DNA of 64,000 bases from Pseudomonadota bacterium (GTDB lineage Bacteria > Pseudomonadota > Gammaproteobacteria > Steroidobacterales > Steroidobacteraceae), in assembly GCA_025355105.1 (NCBI GenBank), contig JANYAE010000081.1, positions 124,001-188,000 of the forward strand, read 5' to 3'. Under the pieces are notes generated by a model. That model did no database searches. It worked only from the letters and a program-made list of their open reading frames with translations, and had not been told where the DNA came from. The stretch's first letter is position 1, and each line of letters begins with the position of its first letter. Below are positions 8,063 to 17,082 of the stretch, in pieces. The position numbers and the translations under genes were made by a program.

Positions 8063-8173
8063 GGCCGTGCTCCCGTCCGTCCGCCGTGGCGGCGGCCGCT
8101 GACCGGGCGCGATCTGCCCGGCACGGCATGGTGACGCGCCGCGCGGGCGCGCTCCATACGAGGAGACCGCCGG

Positions 8174-8641
8174 CTACCCTCGGTGGATCGGGTCGATCCA
8201 GGGCACCAACTCCGGCCTCTCGACCGGCGTGATGTCGAGGTTGACGGCGGTCGCCTCGCCGTCGCTGCGTACCAGCACGCACTCGAGCACTTCGGTGGGG
8301 CTTGCGTTGATTTCCTGGTGCGGCACGTACGGCGGTACGTAGATGAAGTCACCGGGACCTGCCTCGGCCGTGAACTCGAGCCGCTCCCCCCAGCGCATCC
8401 TCGCCCGCCCGCGGACGACATAGATCACGCTCTCGAGCGCACCGTGGTGGTGCGCGCCGGTCTTGGCGTCCGGGTGGATGTGCACGGTGCCCGCCCAGAG
8501 CTTCTGCGCCCCGACGCGCGCGAAGGTGATCGCCGCCTTGCGGTCCATGCCCGGTGTCTGCGGCGTGTGGCCATCGAGGCGGTCGCCGGGCACGACCCGG
8601 ATGCCGTCCAGCTTCCAACGCGGTTCGTCGGTCGTCGACAT
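8174..8641 (-). CDS. Cupin-domain protein
   Basis: A 155-residue single-cupin protein with a GGAGG site 6 bases before its ATG. Metal-binding residues appear in motif 1 (DAKTGAHHHGALESVIYVVRG) and motif 2 (GDFIYVPPYVPHQEIN). The loop GRARMRWGERLEF between them is typical of cupins found beside small-molecule metabolic genes. The substrate is not recognisable. It lies about 110 bases upstream of the HMG-CoA reductase on the same strand, so co-transcription is possible. Confidence 0.82.
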   Translation of the reverse strand: MSTTDEPRWKLDGIRVVPGDRLDGHTPQTPGMDRKAAITFARVGAQKLWAGTVHIHPDAKTGAHHHGALESVIYVVRGRARMRWGERLEFTAEAGPGDFIYVPPYVPHQEINASPTEVLECVLVRSDGEATAVNLDITPVERPELVPWIDPIHRG

Positions 8642-9045
8642 GGGGACCTCCGCTGCCGGAGCCCATGCTACGCCGGCTGCTCGGCGGCCGGCCAGCGGCT
8701 GAGGCTCAGCCGCGATCGTCAGGGGGCCGGGTTGAGCAGGGGCCCGCTAGCGTCCGCGTGATCCGGGTCGCGCTTTCGGCGCGCCGGCACCGTCTGTTGC
8801 GGGCCCCTTCGGAAATGACCTAGTCGACGGCCTTTCAGTCAGGCCGGGATGCGGCCGACATCGGCTTGCGAAGAGCCGTTTCGCGACCGACACCTTAGCC
8901 CGCAGCGCAGGACCGAATCACACGTGAGCGCTCATGCATCGCCGCTGGCCGCCAGCACCGCTGGCGTGGATGCCGCCACGCTCGGCCGCGCCGGCGGCCG
9001 CCACGCGGAGCGGCGGCCCACGGACCGATCGGCCGGGGCCTCGTC
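8642..9045. other. Intergenic region between cupin and chemotaxis receptor gene
   Basis: About 400 bases without a supported gene, lying between divergently oriented genes, so it should hold both promoters. It contains a perfect 19-base palindrome at 8695-8713 (GCGGCTGAG-G-CTCAGCCGC) with no T-run after it. I see no convincing sigma-70 boxes and no coding frame with the third-position GC pattern of the neighbours. Confidence 0.5.
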
Positions 9046-11174
9046 GTGAAGCGCTGGTGAGGCCGCCGCAGCGTCGAGACCAAGCTCGCGATCCTCACGC
9101 AGGGGTTCCTGCTGCTGCTGCTGGTACTGGCCCAGCAGTGGATTTCGCATCAGTCCGAGCGGCAGGTGCTGGGCTCGGCGGAGGCCCGCGCCGGGGCGGT
9201 CGCGAGCGGTGCCATCGCCGGGCTCAATACGCTGATGCTGAACGGCGGCATCATCTCCGACCCCGAGAGCCGCAAGGCGTTCGTCGACAAGCTCCCGGGT
9301 GGCGAGGTGCGCGCGTCCGCGTGATCCGCGGCGCCGCGGTGGTCGCGCAGTTCGGCGCCGGTCTGCCGAGCGAGCAGCCGAGCGACGAGATGGACCGCGC
9401 CGTGCTCGCCTCGGGGACGCGCGCGACGACCATGGTGCGGCTCGCGGACGGCGCGCCGGGACTGCGGGTCGTCGTGCCGTTTCTCGCCCGGACCAAGCTC
9501 GGCAGCGTCGGCTGCCCGATGTGCCACCACGTCGCCGAGGACGCAGTGCTCGGCGCTGCCAGCATCACGATCGACATCAAGGACGACCTCGCGACGATCG
9601 CGAGCACCGACCGGCGCGCCTGGGTCGGTGCGGCGGCGATGCAGTTGCTGCTGTTCGTGGTAATCGGCGCGATTCTGCGACGCGGCGTGATCCGCCCGAT
9701 CCGGCGCTGCGGCGAACTCGCGATGGCGATCGGCAACGGCGCCTATGACAACCTCATCGACGACACGCGACGCGACGAGGTCGGCCATCTGATGGCGGGA
9801 CTCGCGCAGATGCAGACCAAACTCCGTCGGCAGATCCAGATTGAGCGTGAGCAGAAGGCCGAGTTCGAGGGCCAGCTGACCGCGATCGGCCGCTCGCAGC
9901 TGGTCGTCGAGTGCGATCTCGGCGGCAGGGTGCTGGCGGCCAACGCCCGCTTCCTCCAGACCTTCGGCTATCGTCTCGACGAGGTGATCGGCGCCGGCCA
10001 CGCGCTATTCGCCGACGCGGCCGGGCACGACGACGCGCGCCAGCGTGCGCTGTGGCAGAAGCTCGCCGGCGGTGAGGGGGAGTCCGGGCGCTACGCGCAG
10101 CTCGCCAAAGGCGGGCGCGAGGTATGGTTGCAGGCCAGTTACGATCCGATCCTCGGCGCCGACGGTAAACCCTGCAAGGTGGTCGCCTGCGCCACCGACG
10201 TCACCGGCGAGGTGCTCGCGACCCGTGCGCTGGACGAGGTCGTGCAGGCGGCGCTCGCCGGCGACCTTCGTGCGCGTATGCCGGTCGGTAGCGGTGCCGG
10301 GCAGCAGGATGCGCTCGCGCAGCGCATCAACGCATTGCTCGATGCGATGACCGCGCTGGTCGGCGACATCGAAGGCGCCGCGCGCGAGGTGCAGAGCGGT
10401 GCGCAGGAGATCGCGGCCGGCAACATGAGTCTCAGTCTGCGCACCGAGGAGCAGGCGTCGCGCCTCGACGTGACCACCGCGAGCCTGCAGCAGCTCGCCA
10501 GTGGCGTGCGCCAGACAGCGGACAATGCCGCGCACGCCAGCCGCCTCGCGGCGGCCGCCGAGCAGCACGCGGCGCGCGGCGCGGCGGTCGTCGGCGAGAC
10601 GGTCGCGGCGATGGGCGCGATCAGCGCGGCCGGCAGCCGGATCGGCGACATTGTCGGTGTCATCGACGGCATCGCGTTCCAGACCAACCTGCTGCCGCTG
10701 AACGCCGCGGTCGAGGCGGCGCGCGCCGGCGAGGCCGGGCGCGGTTTCGCGGTGGTGGCGGCCGAGGTTCGCGTGCTCGCCGGGCGCAGCGCCGACGCCG
10801 CTCGCGACATCAAGGCGCTGATCGGCGACAGCATCGCGAAGGTCGCCGAGGGCCACGCGCTGGTCGATGCCTCGGGCCTTGCGCTGGGGCGCATCGCCGC
10901 GGCGGCACGCGAGGTCAGCGTGGTCGTCGACAAGATCGCCGCGGCCAGCGACGCGCAGTCGACCGGACTCGGCGAGGTTGGCGCGGCGATGACCGAGATG
11001 GACGGCCTCACGCAGCAGAATGCGGCGCTGGTCGAGCAGGCGGCCGCCGCCAGTCAATCGATCGTCGAGCAGGTCACGGGCCTGCGCCACACCGTCGCCC
11101 ACTACCGGCCTGCCGCGATCGCGGACGGCGCCTCCGTCGCGCGCCTGAGGGCGGCTGCGGCAGGCGGGCGTTAG
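9046..11174 (+). pseudogene. Methyl-accepting chemotaxis protein with CxxCH periplasmic domain, disrupted
   Basis: The parts of a full receptor are present, but not in one frame. A GTG at 9046 begins VKRW, then a TGA stop at 9058-9060, then [16 protein letters not shown] and a first membrane helix. That frame ends at a TGA (9322). The correct frame resumes at [13 protein letters not shown]. The shift lies in a GCGCGC run at 9309-9315, and removing one GC pair restores a continuous protein. The periplasmic domain holds GCPMCHH, a CxxCH haem-c motif. Then come a second membrane helix, HAMP, PAS (about 9870-10220) and a signalling domain with the hairpin [20 protein letters not shown]. Two lesions in 260 bases argue for a pseudogene. 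Sequencing error can explain the shift but less easily the stop. Confidence 0.75.
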
Positions 11175-12079
11175 GCGCCGCCGACCCAGGCGAGGCCTTC
11201 GCGGCCATGCAGGAAGCCGTTGACGAACGGCACCGAGCCGGTCAGTACGCGCAGCGCGGCGAGCGCGCTCGCCGCGTCTCGCGTGCCGTCGAGCACGTCG
11301 CGGTAGAGCTTCGCGACGGCCACCATGTCGAGCGCGTGCGGCGAGAGCCGAAAGTGCGTGACGCCGGCGGCGGTCAAGGCATCAAGCTCGGCGAGCAGCA
11401 CGCCGTGGCCGTGGGTCAGCGTCTGCGTACCGTTGATCGTCAGGATGTCAAAGCCGTCGACGGTCTGCGCAGTGAGGCCGTCCGGGTCGAGGCCGCAGAC
11501 CAGCTGGCAATGGTCCTTGCTGCGCTCGTGGGCACGGGCGTGGTAGCAACGCATGGCGACCGACAGCGGCAGCCGCCCGAACACCTGCAGCTCGATGTCG
11601 GTCGCACCGGCGCCGGCGGCAAGCACGCCGACCGAGCTCGCGGGCATTTCGATCGGCAGCACGATGCGCGTCGCGCCGTGGCCGGTGACGAACTGCCGCG
11701 CACCCTCGTTGAAGACATTGATGTACGGTCCCACCACGTGCGGTCGGCCGCCGAGCAGCTGCAGGCACGCGACGTCGTTGGCCTCGACCAGCGCTCCGCC
11801 GGCCACCAGCTCGCGGATCTGCGCAACCTCGCGCGCGGTGGTGACTAGCGCGAGCGTCGACAGCACCACTTCCTTGCCGGCCGCGCGCAGCCGCTCGATT
11901 ACTGCGGCGCGATACGGCTCGAAGCCCGGCTCGCGCTTGGAGCAGACCACCTCGCCGAGGTAGACCGTGTGGACCGGCGCTTCGTCGGCGATTCGCAGGT
12001 AGAAGTCGCGGCGGGTCGTCGCCGGCCAGTGGAACAGCAGTGGCCCGAGCGTCAGCCGCGCTGGCGCGCGGGCGCTCAT
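11171..12079 (-). CDS. ubiV: UbiV, O2-independent ubiquinone biosynthesis (U32 family)
   Basis: A 302-residue U32-family protein. UbiU and UbiV form an iron-sulfur heterodimer that hydroxylates the ubiquinone ring without oxygen, using prephenate as oxygen donor. The [4Fe-4S] ligands of UbiV are all here: Cys46 in GEVVCSKRE, then Cys178, Cys191 and Cys195 in [19 protein letters not shown]. This is the C-x12-C-x3-C pattern known for UbiV. The ATG at 12079 overlaps the ubiU stop by 4 bases, so the two are translationally coupled. The gene converges on the chemotaxis receptor with a 4-base overlap of ends. Confidence 0.92.
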   Translation of the reverse strand: MSARAPARLTLGPLLFHWPATTRRDFYLRIADEAPVHTVYLGEVVCSKREPGFEPYRAAVIERLRAAGKEVVLSTLALVTTAREVAQIRELVAGGALVEANDVACLQLLGGRPHVVGPYINVFNEGARQFVTGHGATRIVLPIEMPASSVGVLAAGAGATDIELQVFGRLPLSVAMRCYHARAHERSKDHCQLVCGLDPDGLTAQTVDGFDILTINGTQTLTHGHGVLLAELDALTAAGVTHFRLSPHALDMVAVAKLYRDVLDGTRDAASALAALRVLTGSVPFVNGFLHGREGLAWVGGA

Positions 12080-13062
12080 CGCCAGCCTTTCTGGTACGCG
12101 CCGAAGGTTTCGCGGCCACCCTCGGTTTCGCCGCCGAGGGTCGCTGTCGGCGGCTGTTCGCCGCGAGCGAGCGCATCGAGCGCCTGGCGGAATGTGGCGA
12201 CGACCTGCGCCACGTAGGCGCGGCTGCGCTGCCGGCCTTCGATCTTGAGGGCCGTGACGCCGGCGGCCTTGAGCGCTGGCAGGATCGCGATCGCGTTGAG
12301 ACCTACCGGCTCCTCGAACAGGTACGAGGCCCGGCCGAGCGTCACGTAGCGGCCCTTGCACGGGGTCGGATAGGCGGCCGGCTCACCGCGCGCGAAGGCA
12401 TTCAGCGTCGTCGTTCCGAGCCGCGACAGGATCTCGCCGTCACGATCGATGTAGGCGACGTGACTGGCCGGTGCGCAGGCGCCCTCGCTGGTCGGCGACA
12501 GCCCGGTCATGTACGAGGACAGGAAACAGCGTCCCTCGGACATCGGCCCGACGCTGCCGAAGGCGAACACTTCGGTCTCGAGGCCCGTCTCCTCAACCAG
12601 CGCCGCCACCTCCGTCACCGACAGCACTCGCGGCAAGACGACGCGCCGGACGTCGAAGCAGTCGCGGTAGAAGGCGATCGACGGCGCGTTCGCCGCCGAT
12701 GCCTGCACCGACAGGTGGCGCCGCAGCTGCGAGTGATGGCGCGTTGCGTAGTCGAGTACGCCGAGGTCGGCGAGTATCACAGCGTCGGCCCCGGCGGCGG
12801 CCGCTTGCTCGAGGGCGTGGTGCCACGGGCGCTGCTTGCCGGCTGGCGGGAAGGTGTTGATCGCGACCAGCACCTTGCAGCCGCGCTCGTGTGCGTAGCG
12901 CACGCCCTCCGCGAGCTCCGACGCGTCGAAGTTCAGGCCGGGGTAGTTGCGGGCGTTGGTGCAGTCGCGAAAGCCGCAGTACACGGTGTCGGCTCCGGCC
13001 TCGACCGCGGCGCGCAGGGCCGCGGGGGTCCCGGCCGGGCACACGAGTTCAAGGTAGCGCAC
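12076..13062 (-). CDS. ubiU: UbiU, O2-independent ubiquinone biosynthesis (U32 family)
   Basis: A 328-residue U32 protein, partner of UbiV. The GTG at 13062 is chosen because it sits 2 bases after the ubiT stop and gives the family N-terminus RYLELVCPAG. Cluster cysteines are Cys179 (SEGRCFLSS), Cys196 (SEGACAP) and Cys235 (YPTPCKGRY). Their spacing (x16, x38) equals that of E. coli Cys176, Cys193 and Cys232. The fourth E. coli ligand, Cys169, corresponds to Gly172 here (SVGPMSEGRC). So one expected ligand is missing, while everything else fits UbiU. The operon order is ubiT-ubiU-ubiV. Confidence 0.9.
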   Translation of the reverse strand: MRYLELVCPAGTPAALRAAVEAGADTVYCGFRDCTNARNYPGLNFDASELAEGVRYAHERGCKVLVAINTFPPAGKQRPWHHALEQAAAAGADAVILADLGVLDYATRHHSQLRRHLSVQASAANAPSIAFYRDCFDVRRVVLPRVLSVTEVAALVEETGLETEVFAFGSVGPMSEGRCFLSSYMTGLSPTSEGACAPASHVAYIDRDGEILSRLGTTTLNAFARGEPAAYPTPCKGRYVTLGRASYLFEEPVGLNAIAILPALKAAGVTALKIEGRQRSRAYVAQVVATFRQALDALARGEQPPTATLGGETEGGRETFGAYQKGWR

Positions 13063-13064
13063 GC

Positions 13065-13730
13065 TCAGGCGCTCTTCTCGTCGCGGCGCTTCTGGCGCGC
13101 CTCGAGCGCGGCGAGCCGCGCGGTGAGGGCTTTGAGTTCCGTTCGGCACCGGTCGAGATCCGCGCCGACGTCGCGTTCGTCGGCAACCGGCGGATGCAGC
13201 GTGCGGTGCATCGCGGCGGCGCGCGCACCGAGGCGGTCGAGCGCCCGGTCAAGGGCCTGGGCCGTTGCGCGTGCCGGCCGGCGCAGCACGCCGCACAGCG
13301 CGCCGAGCTCTTCGGCGAGGTTGAGCTCCTCCCGGTCGAGGACGTTGCGAAGGCCGACCACCACTGCGGTGTTGCCGGTGATCACCAGATCGCGGCGGAA
13401 GAAGAGCGTGTCGCTGTCGATCCGGCCCTCGAGAAGGTCGACCAGCGTCGCGACGCTGGCGGTCACCTCGGCATCAGCGACCACCGGGCCGCGGTCGACG
13501 ATCGCGAGCCGCACCGGCGCGCGGCCGAGCGTCAGGGCGAAGCGGTAGGGCAGGTCGGTGGGCGCGATGTGCACGACCGCGGGCTCGAGCGCGGCGAGGT
13601 TGGCGAGCAGCTTCGGGCGGGTGCGTGCCAGTCCGCGCAGCACGGCGGACGTGATGCGCTCGAGCACGGGGCGCGGCAGGACGGTTGCTGCACCGCGCAA
13701 GAGCGCGATCGGCGGGCGGGTCGGTGACAT
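13065..13730 (-). CDS. ubiT: UbiT, SCP2-domain accessory factor of anaerobic ubiquinone synthesis
   Basis: A 221-residue SCP2/sterol-carrier domain protein. UbiT binds ubiquinone lipid intermediates and replaces UbiJ when oxygen is absent. The ATG at 13730 gives MSPTRPPIALLRGAATVLP, an amphipathic start. A TTG further upstream (13775) is possible but weaker. The SCP2 core is visible as RFALTLGRAPVRLAIVDRG and FFRRDLVITGNTAVVVGLRN. The C-terminus is a charged coiled-coil-like extension of about 35 residues ending in a Lys/Arg-rich tail, longer than in E. coli UbiT. It is the first gene of the ubiTUV operon. Confidence 0.88.
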   Translation of the reverse strand: MSPTRPPIALLRGAATVLPRPVLERITSAVLRGLARTRPKLLANLAALEPAVVHIAPTDLPYRFALTLGRAPVRLAIVDRGPVVADAEVTASVATLVDLLEGRIDSDTLFFRRDLVITGNTAVVVGLRNVLDREELNLAEELGALCGVLRRPARATAQALDRALDRLGARAAAMHRTLHPPVADERDVGADLDRCRTELKALTARLAALEARQKRRDEKSA

Positions 13731-13836
13731 GCGGGCGAGATCCCAGCTGCGGCAGAATCGGGTGAAGGTGCGCAATGACCCTGCCAGCGTCTATACGGGC
13801 TAACCGGCCGCGTGGCCTGACCTGTTCGACACGCAA

Positions 13837-15768
13837 ATGCGAATCGATCACCGCTTCCGATCTTGGCGCCGCGCGGATCGTAGTGCTGGCAGAATCGCCG
13901 CTGGTCCACCTGACGCCCGGGCCGCCGAGAACGAACGCGTGAACAAGGGCAGTGAACGGGCGCCACTGGCGGCAGGCGCCTGGCACCACATCGCGGATGC
14001 GCTCACCGGGCATCTGCAGGACACGATCCTCGTCTGCGACGCGGCCGGGCGCATCCGTCACGCGTTCGGCAGCTACGCGGCGGTCGGCGGCTGGACCCGG
14101 GAGCAGGTCGTCGGGCGGTCGGTCGCTCGCTTCATCCATCCGCTTGACCTGCCCACGGCGATCGGCCGGCTGATGATCAACGCGCTGGACCCGTCGATCG
14201 GCGGCCGGCACCGGTTGCAGGTGCGGGTGATGCAGGCGGACGGCGTCTACCGTCTGGTCGAGGTGATGGCCTTGAACCGGCTGGCGGACCCGGAACTGCG
14301 CGGCATCATCCTGACAGTGCGGGACATCGCGCCGCGCGCCGAGGCCGAGCGCGGCCGGCAAGCATCGGAGGAGCGCTTCAAGGCCGTCACCGACCTGTCG
14401 GGCGACATCATCGTGATCGTCGGCGCGGACGGCGCCATCCGGTACCAGAGCACGGCGGTCGGCGAGACGCTGGGCTTCTCGATTGCCGAGCGCGCCAACG
14501 GCTCGGTGTTCGACCTCGTCCACCCCGAGGACCTGCCGCGCGCGCACGAGGCCCTGCGCGACCTCGCCGAAGGCCCGGAGCGGCCGGCGCGCAAGCTGGT
14601 CGAGTTGCGCAGCCAGCACAAGGATGGCAGCTGGCGCTGGCTGCAGGTGAGCGGCACGAACCTTCTTGAACACCCGGCGGTCCTGGGTCTCGTGCTCGCC
14701 TGCCGCGACGTCACCGCGCGCCGCGAGACCGAAGTCGCGCTGGCGCGCGTGCAGGCGCGCCTGGATGCCGCGTTGTGGGGCGCGCGCGTCGGCTTCTACG
14801 CGCTTGACCTGGTGCGCGACCGCGCCGAGATGAGCCCGCAGTTCTTCGAGGTCACCGGCATCGACCGCGCCCAGTGGGACGCCGAGCCGCATCCGTGGGA
14901 TAACCACGTTCACCCCCGCGACCGCCGGCTCGCCACCCAGCGCATGGCCGGCCACCTCGCCGGCGAGAGCGACGCCTACGAGGCGGAATACCGGCTGCGG
15001 ACGCCCGGCGGCTGGGTCTGGATTCTCGACCGCGGCCGGATCGTGGAGCGCGACGCCGACGGTGTGCCGCTGACGCTGGCCGGCACGGTGATCGACATCT
15101 CCGCGCGCAAGCGGCTCGAGCGCGAGGTCGTCGAGATCGCGAGCGGCGAGCGGCAGCGACTCAGTCAGGACCTGCACGACGGCCTCGGCCAGGAACTGAC
15201 CGGCATCGCGTTGCTGCTCAGGAGCGCCGCCAACAGCGTCAAGCGCGAGCAGCGCGACGGCGCCGCGGCCGCCGACCTCGAGCAGGTGATCGGCCACATG
15301 AACGCCGCGATCCGCAACGCCCGGGCGCTCGCGCACGGGCTGCACCCGGTGCGCGCCGACGACGGCGGCCTTGCCGGCGCGCTGGAACGGCTGGCGGGCA
15401 ATGCGGGGATGGCGCACGGCCTCGCGGTCAACTTCGATGCCAGCGCCTGGCGCGGAGCGCCGCTGCCGGCGGATCTCGCCGACCACGTCTACCGGATCGC
15501 GCAGGAGGCGCTCGGCAACGCCATGCGGCATGCGGGCGCGAGCTGCGTCAGGATCCGGCTCGCCGCACGCGGCGAGCTGCTGGAGCTTGCCGTCAGCGAC
15601 GACGGCCGCGGACTCGGCGCCGGTGCGCTGCATGGCGCGGGACTCGGTCGCCGGATCATGAACTACCGCGCACAGGCGATCGGCGGCGGGGTCGAGTGGC
15701 GCGAGGCGGGCGGAGGCGGTACGGAGGTGTTGCTGCTGGTGCCGCTCTCCGAGCCGCAGCCGGCCTAG
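13837..15768 (+). CDS. Multi-PAS sensor histidine kinase (NarL/UhpB-type HisKA_3)
   Basis: A 643-residue soluble sensor kinase with no membrane helix. Three PAS domains are visible. One starts near residue 50 (DTILVCDAAGRI), one near 180 (RFKAVTDLSGDIIVIVGADG) and one near 310, each ending in a PAC-type DIT/DIS strand. The HisKA_3 box is RLSQDLHDGLGQELTGIALLL with phospho-acceptor His447. The ATPase domain has EALGNAMRHAGAS (N box) and DDGRGLG (G1). Such kinases normally signal to a LuxR/NarL-type regulator, but none is adjacent. The start is uncertain: the ATG at 13837 lacks a ribosome site and a GTG at 13939 is an alternative. Confidence 0.87.
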   Translation: MRIDHRFRSWRRADRSAGRIAAGPPDARAAENERVNKGSERAPLAAGAWHHIADALTGHLQDTILVCDAAGRIRHAFGSYAAVGGWTREQVVGRSVARFIHPLDLPTAIGRLMINALDPSIGGRHRLQVRVMQADGVYRLVEVMALNRLADPELRGIILTVRDIAPRAEAERGRQASEERFKAVTDLSGDIIVIVGADGAIRYQSTAVGETLGFSIAERANGSVFDLVHPEDLPRAHEALRDLAEGPERPARKLVELRSQHKDGSWRWLQVSGTNLLEHPAVLGLVLACRDVTARRETEVALARVQARLDAALWGARVGFYALDLVRDRAEMSPQFFEVTGIDRAQWDAEPHPWDNHVHPRDRRLATQRMAGHLAGESDAYEAEYRLRTPGGWVWILDRGRIVERDADGVPLTLAGTVIDISARKRLEREVVEIASGERQRLSQDLHDGLGQELTGIALLLRSAANSVKREQRDGAAAADLEQVIGHMNAAIRNARALAHGLHPVRADDGGLAGALERLAGNAGMAHGLAVNFDASAWRGAPLPADLADHVYRIAQEALGNAMRHAGASCVRIRLAARGELLELAVSDDGRGLGAGALHGAGLGRRIMNYRAQAIGGGVEWREAGGGGTEVLLLVPLSEPQPA

Positions 15769-15878
15769 GGCGAGCGCGGCACGCCGTATCGCGCACCGTA
15801 GCCGCTCGCTATGCTCCTGCACGCGCCCCGCGGCGGTCAATCCCGACCGGCACGTCCGCGGCGCACGAGCGAGCGGCC

Positions 15879-16139
15879 ATGACCCCTGACGACAGCGAGC
15901 CACCTGAGCCGGTCACCGTGCCGCCGCACGAGCTCCCGGCCGACGTGCTGCGACGGGTCGTCGAGTCCTTCGTGCTGCGCGAGGGCACCGAGTACGGCGT
16001 CCGCGATGTCTCGCTCGAGGACAAAGTGGCCGACGTGCTGCGCCAGCTGGAGCGGGGCGAGGCGACGATCATCTTCGACCCGGCCACCGAGTCGGTCGAC
16101 ATCGTCGCGACACGCCGGCGCGGCCTGACGCGCCGCTGA
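15879..16139 (+). CDS. YheU family protein (UPF0270)
   Basis: An 86-residue acidic protein. The family signature is readable as VTVPPHELPADVLRRVVESFVLREGTEYG (split here by eye at the PPHEL and REGTEYG motifs), followed by a LEDKVADVLRQLERGEATI helix and a short IIFD strand. The start at 15879 follows a GAGCGAGCGG stretch. An upstream in-frame extension is not part of the family. The function is unknown. The family is largely confined to Gammaproteobacteria, which helps place the organism. It converges on the LysR gene with 7 bases between. Confidence 0.85.
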   Translation: MTPDDSEPPEPVTVPPHELPADVLRRVVESFVLREGTEYGVRDVSLEDKVADVLRQLERGEATIIFDPATESVDIVATRRRGLTRR

Positions 16140-16146
16140 GGACGCG

Positions 16147-16986
16147 TCAGCCGGGTCGTGTCGCGTGCACGGCCGCCTCGTACCACGTCCAGCCGCGCAC
16201 CGCGCGCACGTTCTCGACGAGGTCGACGCGGCGGACGAAGCGCGGCGCGCCAGCGACCTGATGCAGGCGCCCGGACGTGGTGTGCGGGCGGACGATGCGC
16301 TCCGGCAGGTAGCCCTTCGAGCCGGTCGCCTGAAGGTATTCCTCCGCCCACTCGGAGGCCGCGATCGTCACCAGCGCCGGGCGCGCGCCCGGAAACGCCT
16401 CAGCGTGCTGGCGGCGGAACTCGTCGCCGTGGTCGACGTAGACGTAGCTGGCGTCGAGTTCGACCGTGGCGGCGGGTCGCGCCGCGACGAGCACGAGCGC
16501 GTCCTCGAGCAGCAGGCGGCTCGTCAAGCCCTCGCCGGCCTGTGCGGCGTAGCAAAACGCGATGTCGATGAGTCCCATGCCGAGCCAGCGGTTGAGCTGG
16601 CGCTGCTCGCCGGGCCAGAGCGCGGTGGCGATGCCCGGCGCGTCGCTGCGCACGTGGCCGAGGAAGCGGCTGCCGACGTCACGCCACAGGTCGAACTCGA
16701 GGCCGACGTTGCCGACGCCCTCCACACCGGGTGGCAGAGCGACGTCGTAGCGGGCCTGACGCCAGAGCTGGGTCATCAGCTCCGCGCAACGCTGTAGTCG
16801 AAAGCCCGCGGCAGTGAGTTCGGCACCGGACTTGTTGCGATGCAGCAGCTGGCGGCCGAGCTGGTTCTCGAGGGCGTTGATCCGCGCCGTCAGCGTGGAA
16901 GGGGTGACGTGCAGGCGCGGCGCGGCGGCGACCAGGCTGCCGCTGTCGATCACTTCGAGGAAGGTGCGAAGTTCGTCGAGATTCAT
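16147..16986 (-). CDS. LysR-family transcriptional regulator
   Basis: A 279-residue regulator. The N-terminal winged helix-turn-helix is clear (MNLDELRTFLEVIDSGSLV, then RLHVTPSTLTARINALENQLGRQLLHR). A LysR substrate domain begins near residue 90. It is divergent from the luciferase-like monooxygenase operon across 96 AT-rich bases holding a 9-base inverted repeat. The usual reading is that it controls that operon and itself, with a small-molecule inducer. The effector cannot be told from sequence. Confidence 0.9.
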   Translation of the reverse strand: MNLDELRTFLEVIDSGSLVAAAPRLHVTPSTLTARINALENQLGRQLLHRNKSGAELTAAGFRLQRCAELMTQLWRQARYDVALPPGVEGVGNVGLEFDLWRDVGSRFLGHVRSDAPGIATALWPGEQRQLNRWLGMGLIDIAFCYAAQAGEGLTSRLLLEDALVLVAARPAATVELDASYVYVDHGDEFRRQHAEAFPGARPALVTIAASEWAEEYLQATGSKGYLPERIVRPHTTSGRLHQVAGAPRFVRRVDLVENVRAVRGWTWYEAAVHATRPG

Positions 16987-16999
16987 GATTCGATGACAT

Positions 17000-17029
17000 C
17001 AAATCAAATGACCAATGAATTTTGATTTG
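17000..17029. promoter_or_regulatory. Inverted-repeat operator candidate in the LysR/monooxygenase divergent promoter
   Basis: A perfect 9-base inverted repeat, CAAATCAAA (17000-17008) and TTTGATTTG (17021-17029), has a 12-base spacer. It lies in a conspicuously AT-rich island between divergent genes in an otherwise GC-rich region. The size and symmetry suit a LysR dimer site, although the classical T-N11-A core is not exact. Binding is inferred from position. Confidence 0.6.
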
Positions 17030-17082
17030 CACAACAAGCGGACTCTGGCAGCTTACTCGGGGGCGCACGAACGGGAATAAGA

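Noticed and set aside
8695-8713. 19-base palindrome as a terminator
   Set aside because: It lies between divergent genes, has no loop to speak of and no T-run. It is kept only as a note in the intergenic entry.
9109-9121. CTG repeat run as a microsatellite of interest
   Set aside because: It encodes leucines of the first membrane helix of the receptor. Codon bias explains it.
8934-9300. In-frame 5' part of the 746-codon ORF as the N-terminus of the chemotaxis receptor
   Set aside because: It has no membrane helix or homology. The true N-terminus ([10 protein letters not shown] and the membrane helix) is in another frame, so the join is a frameshift effect.
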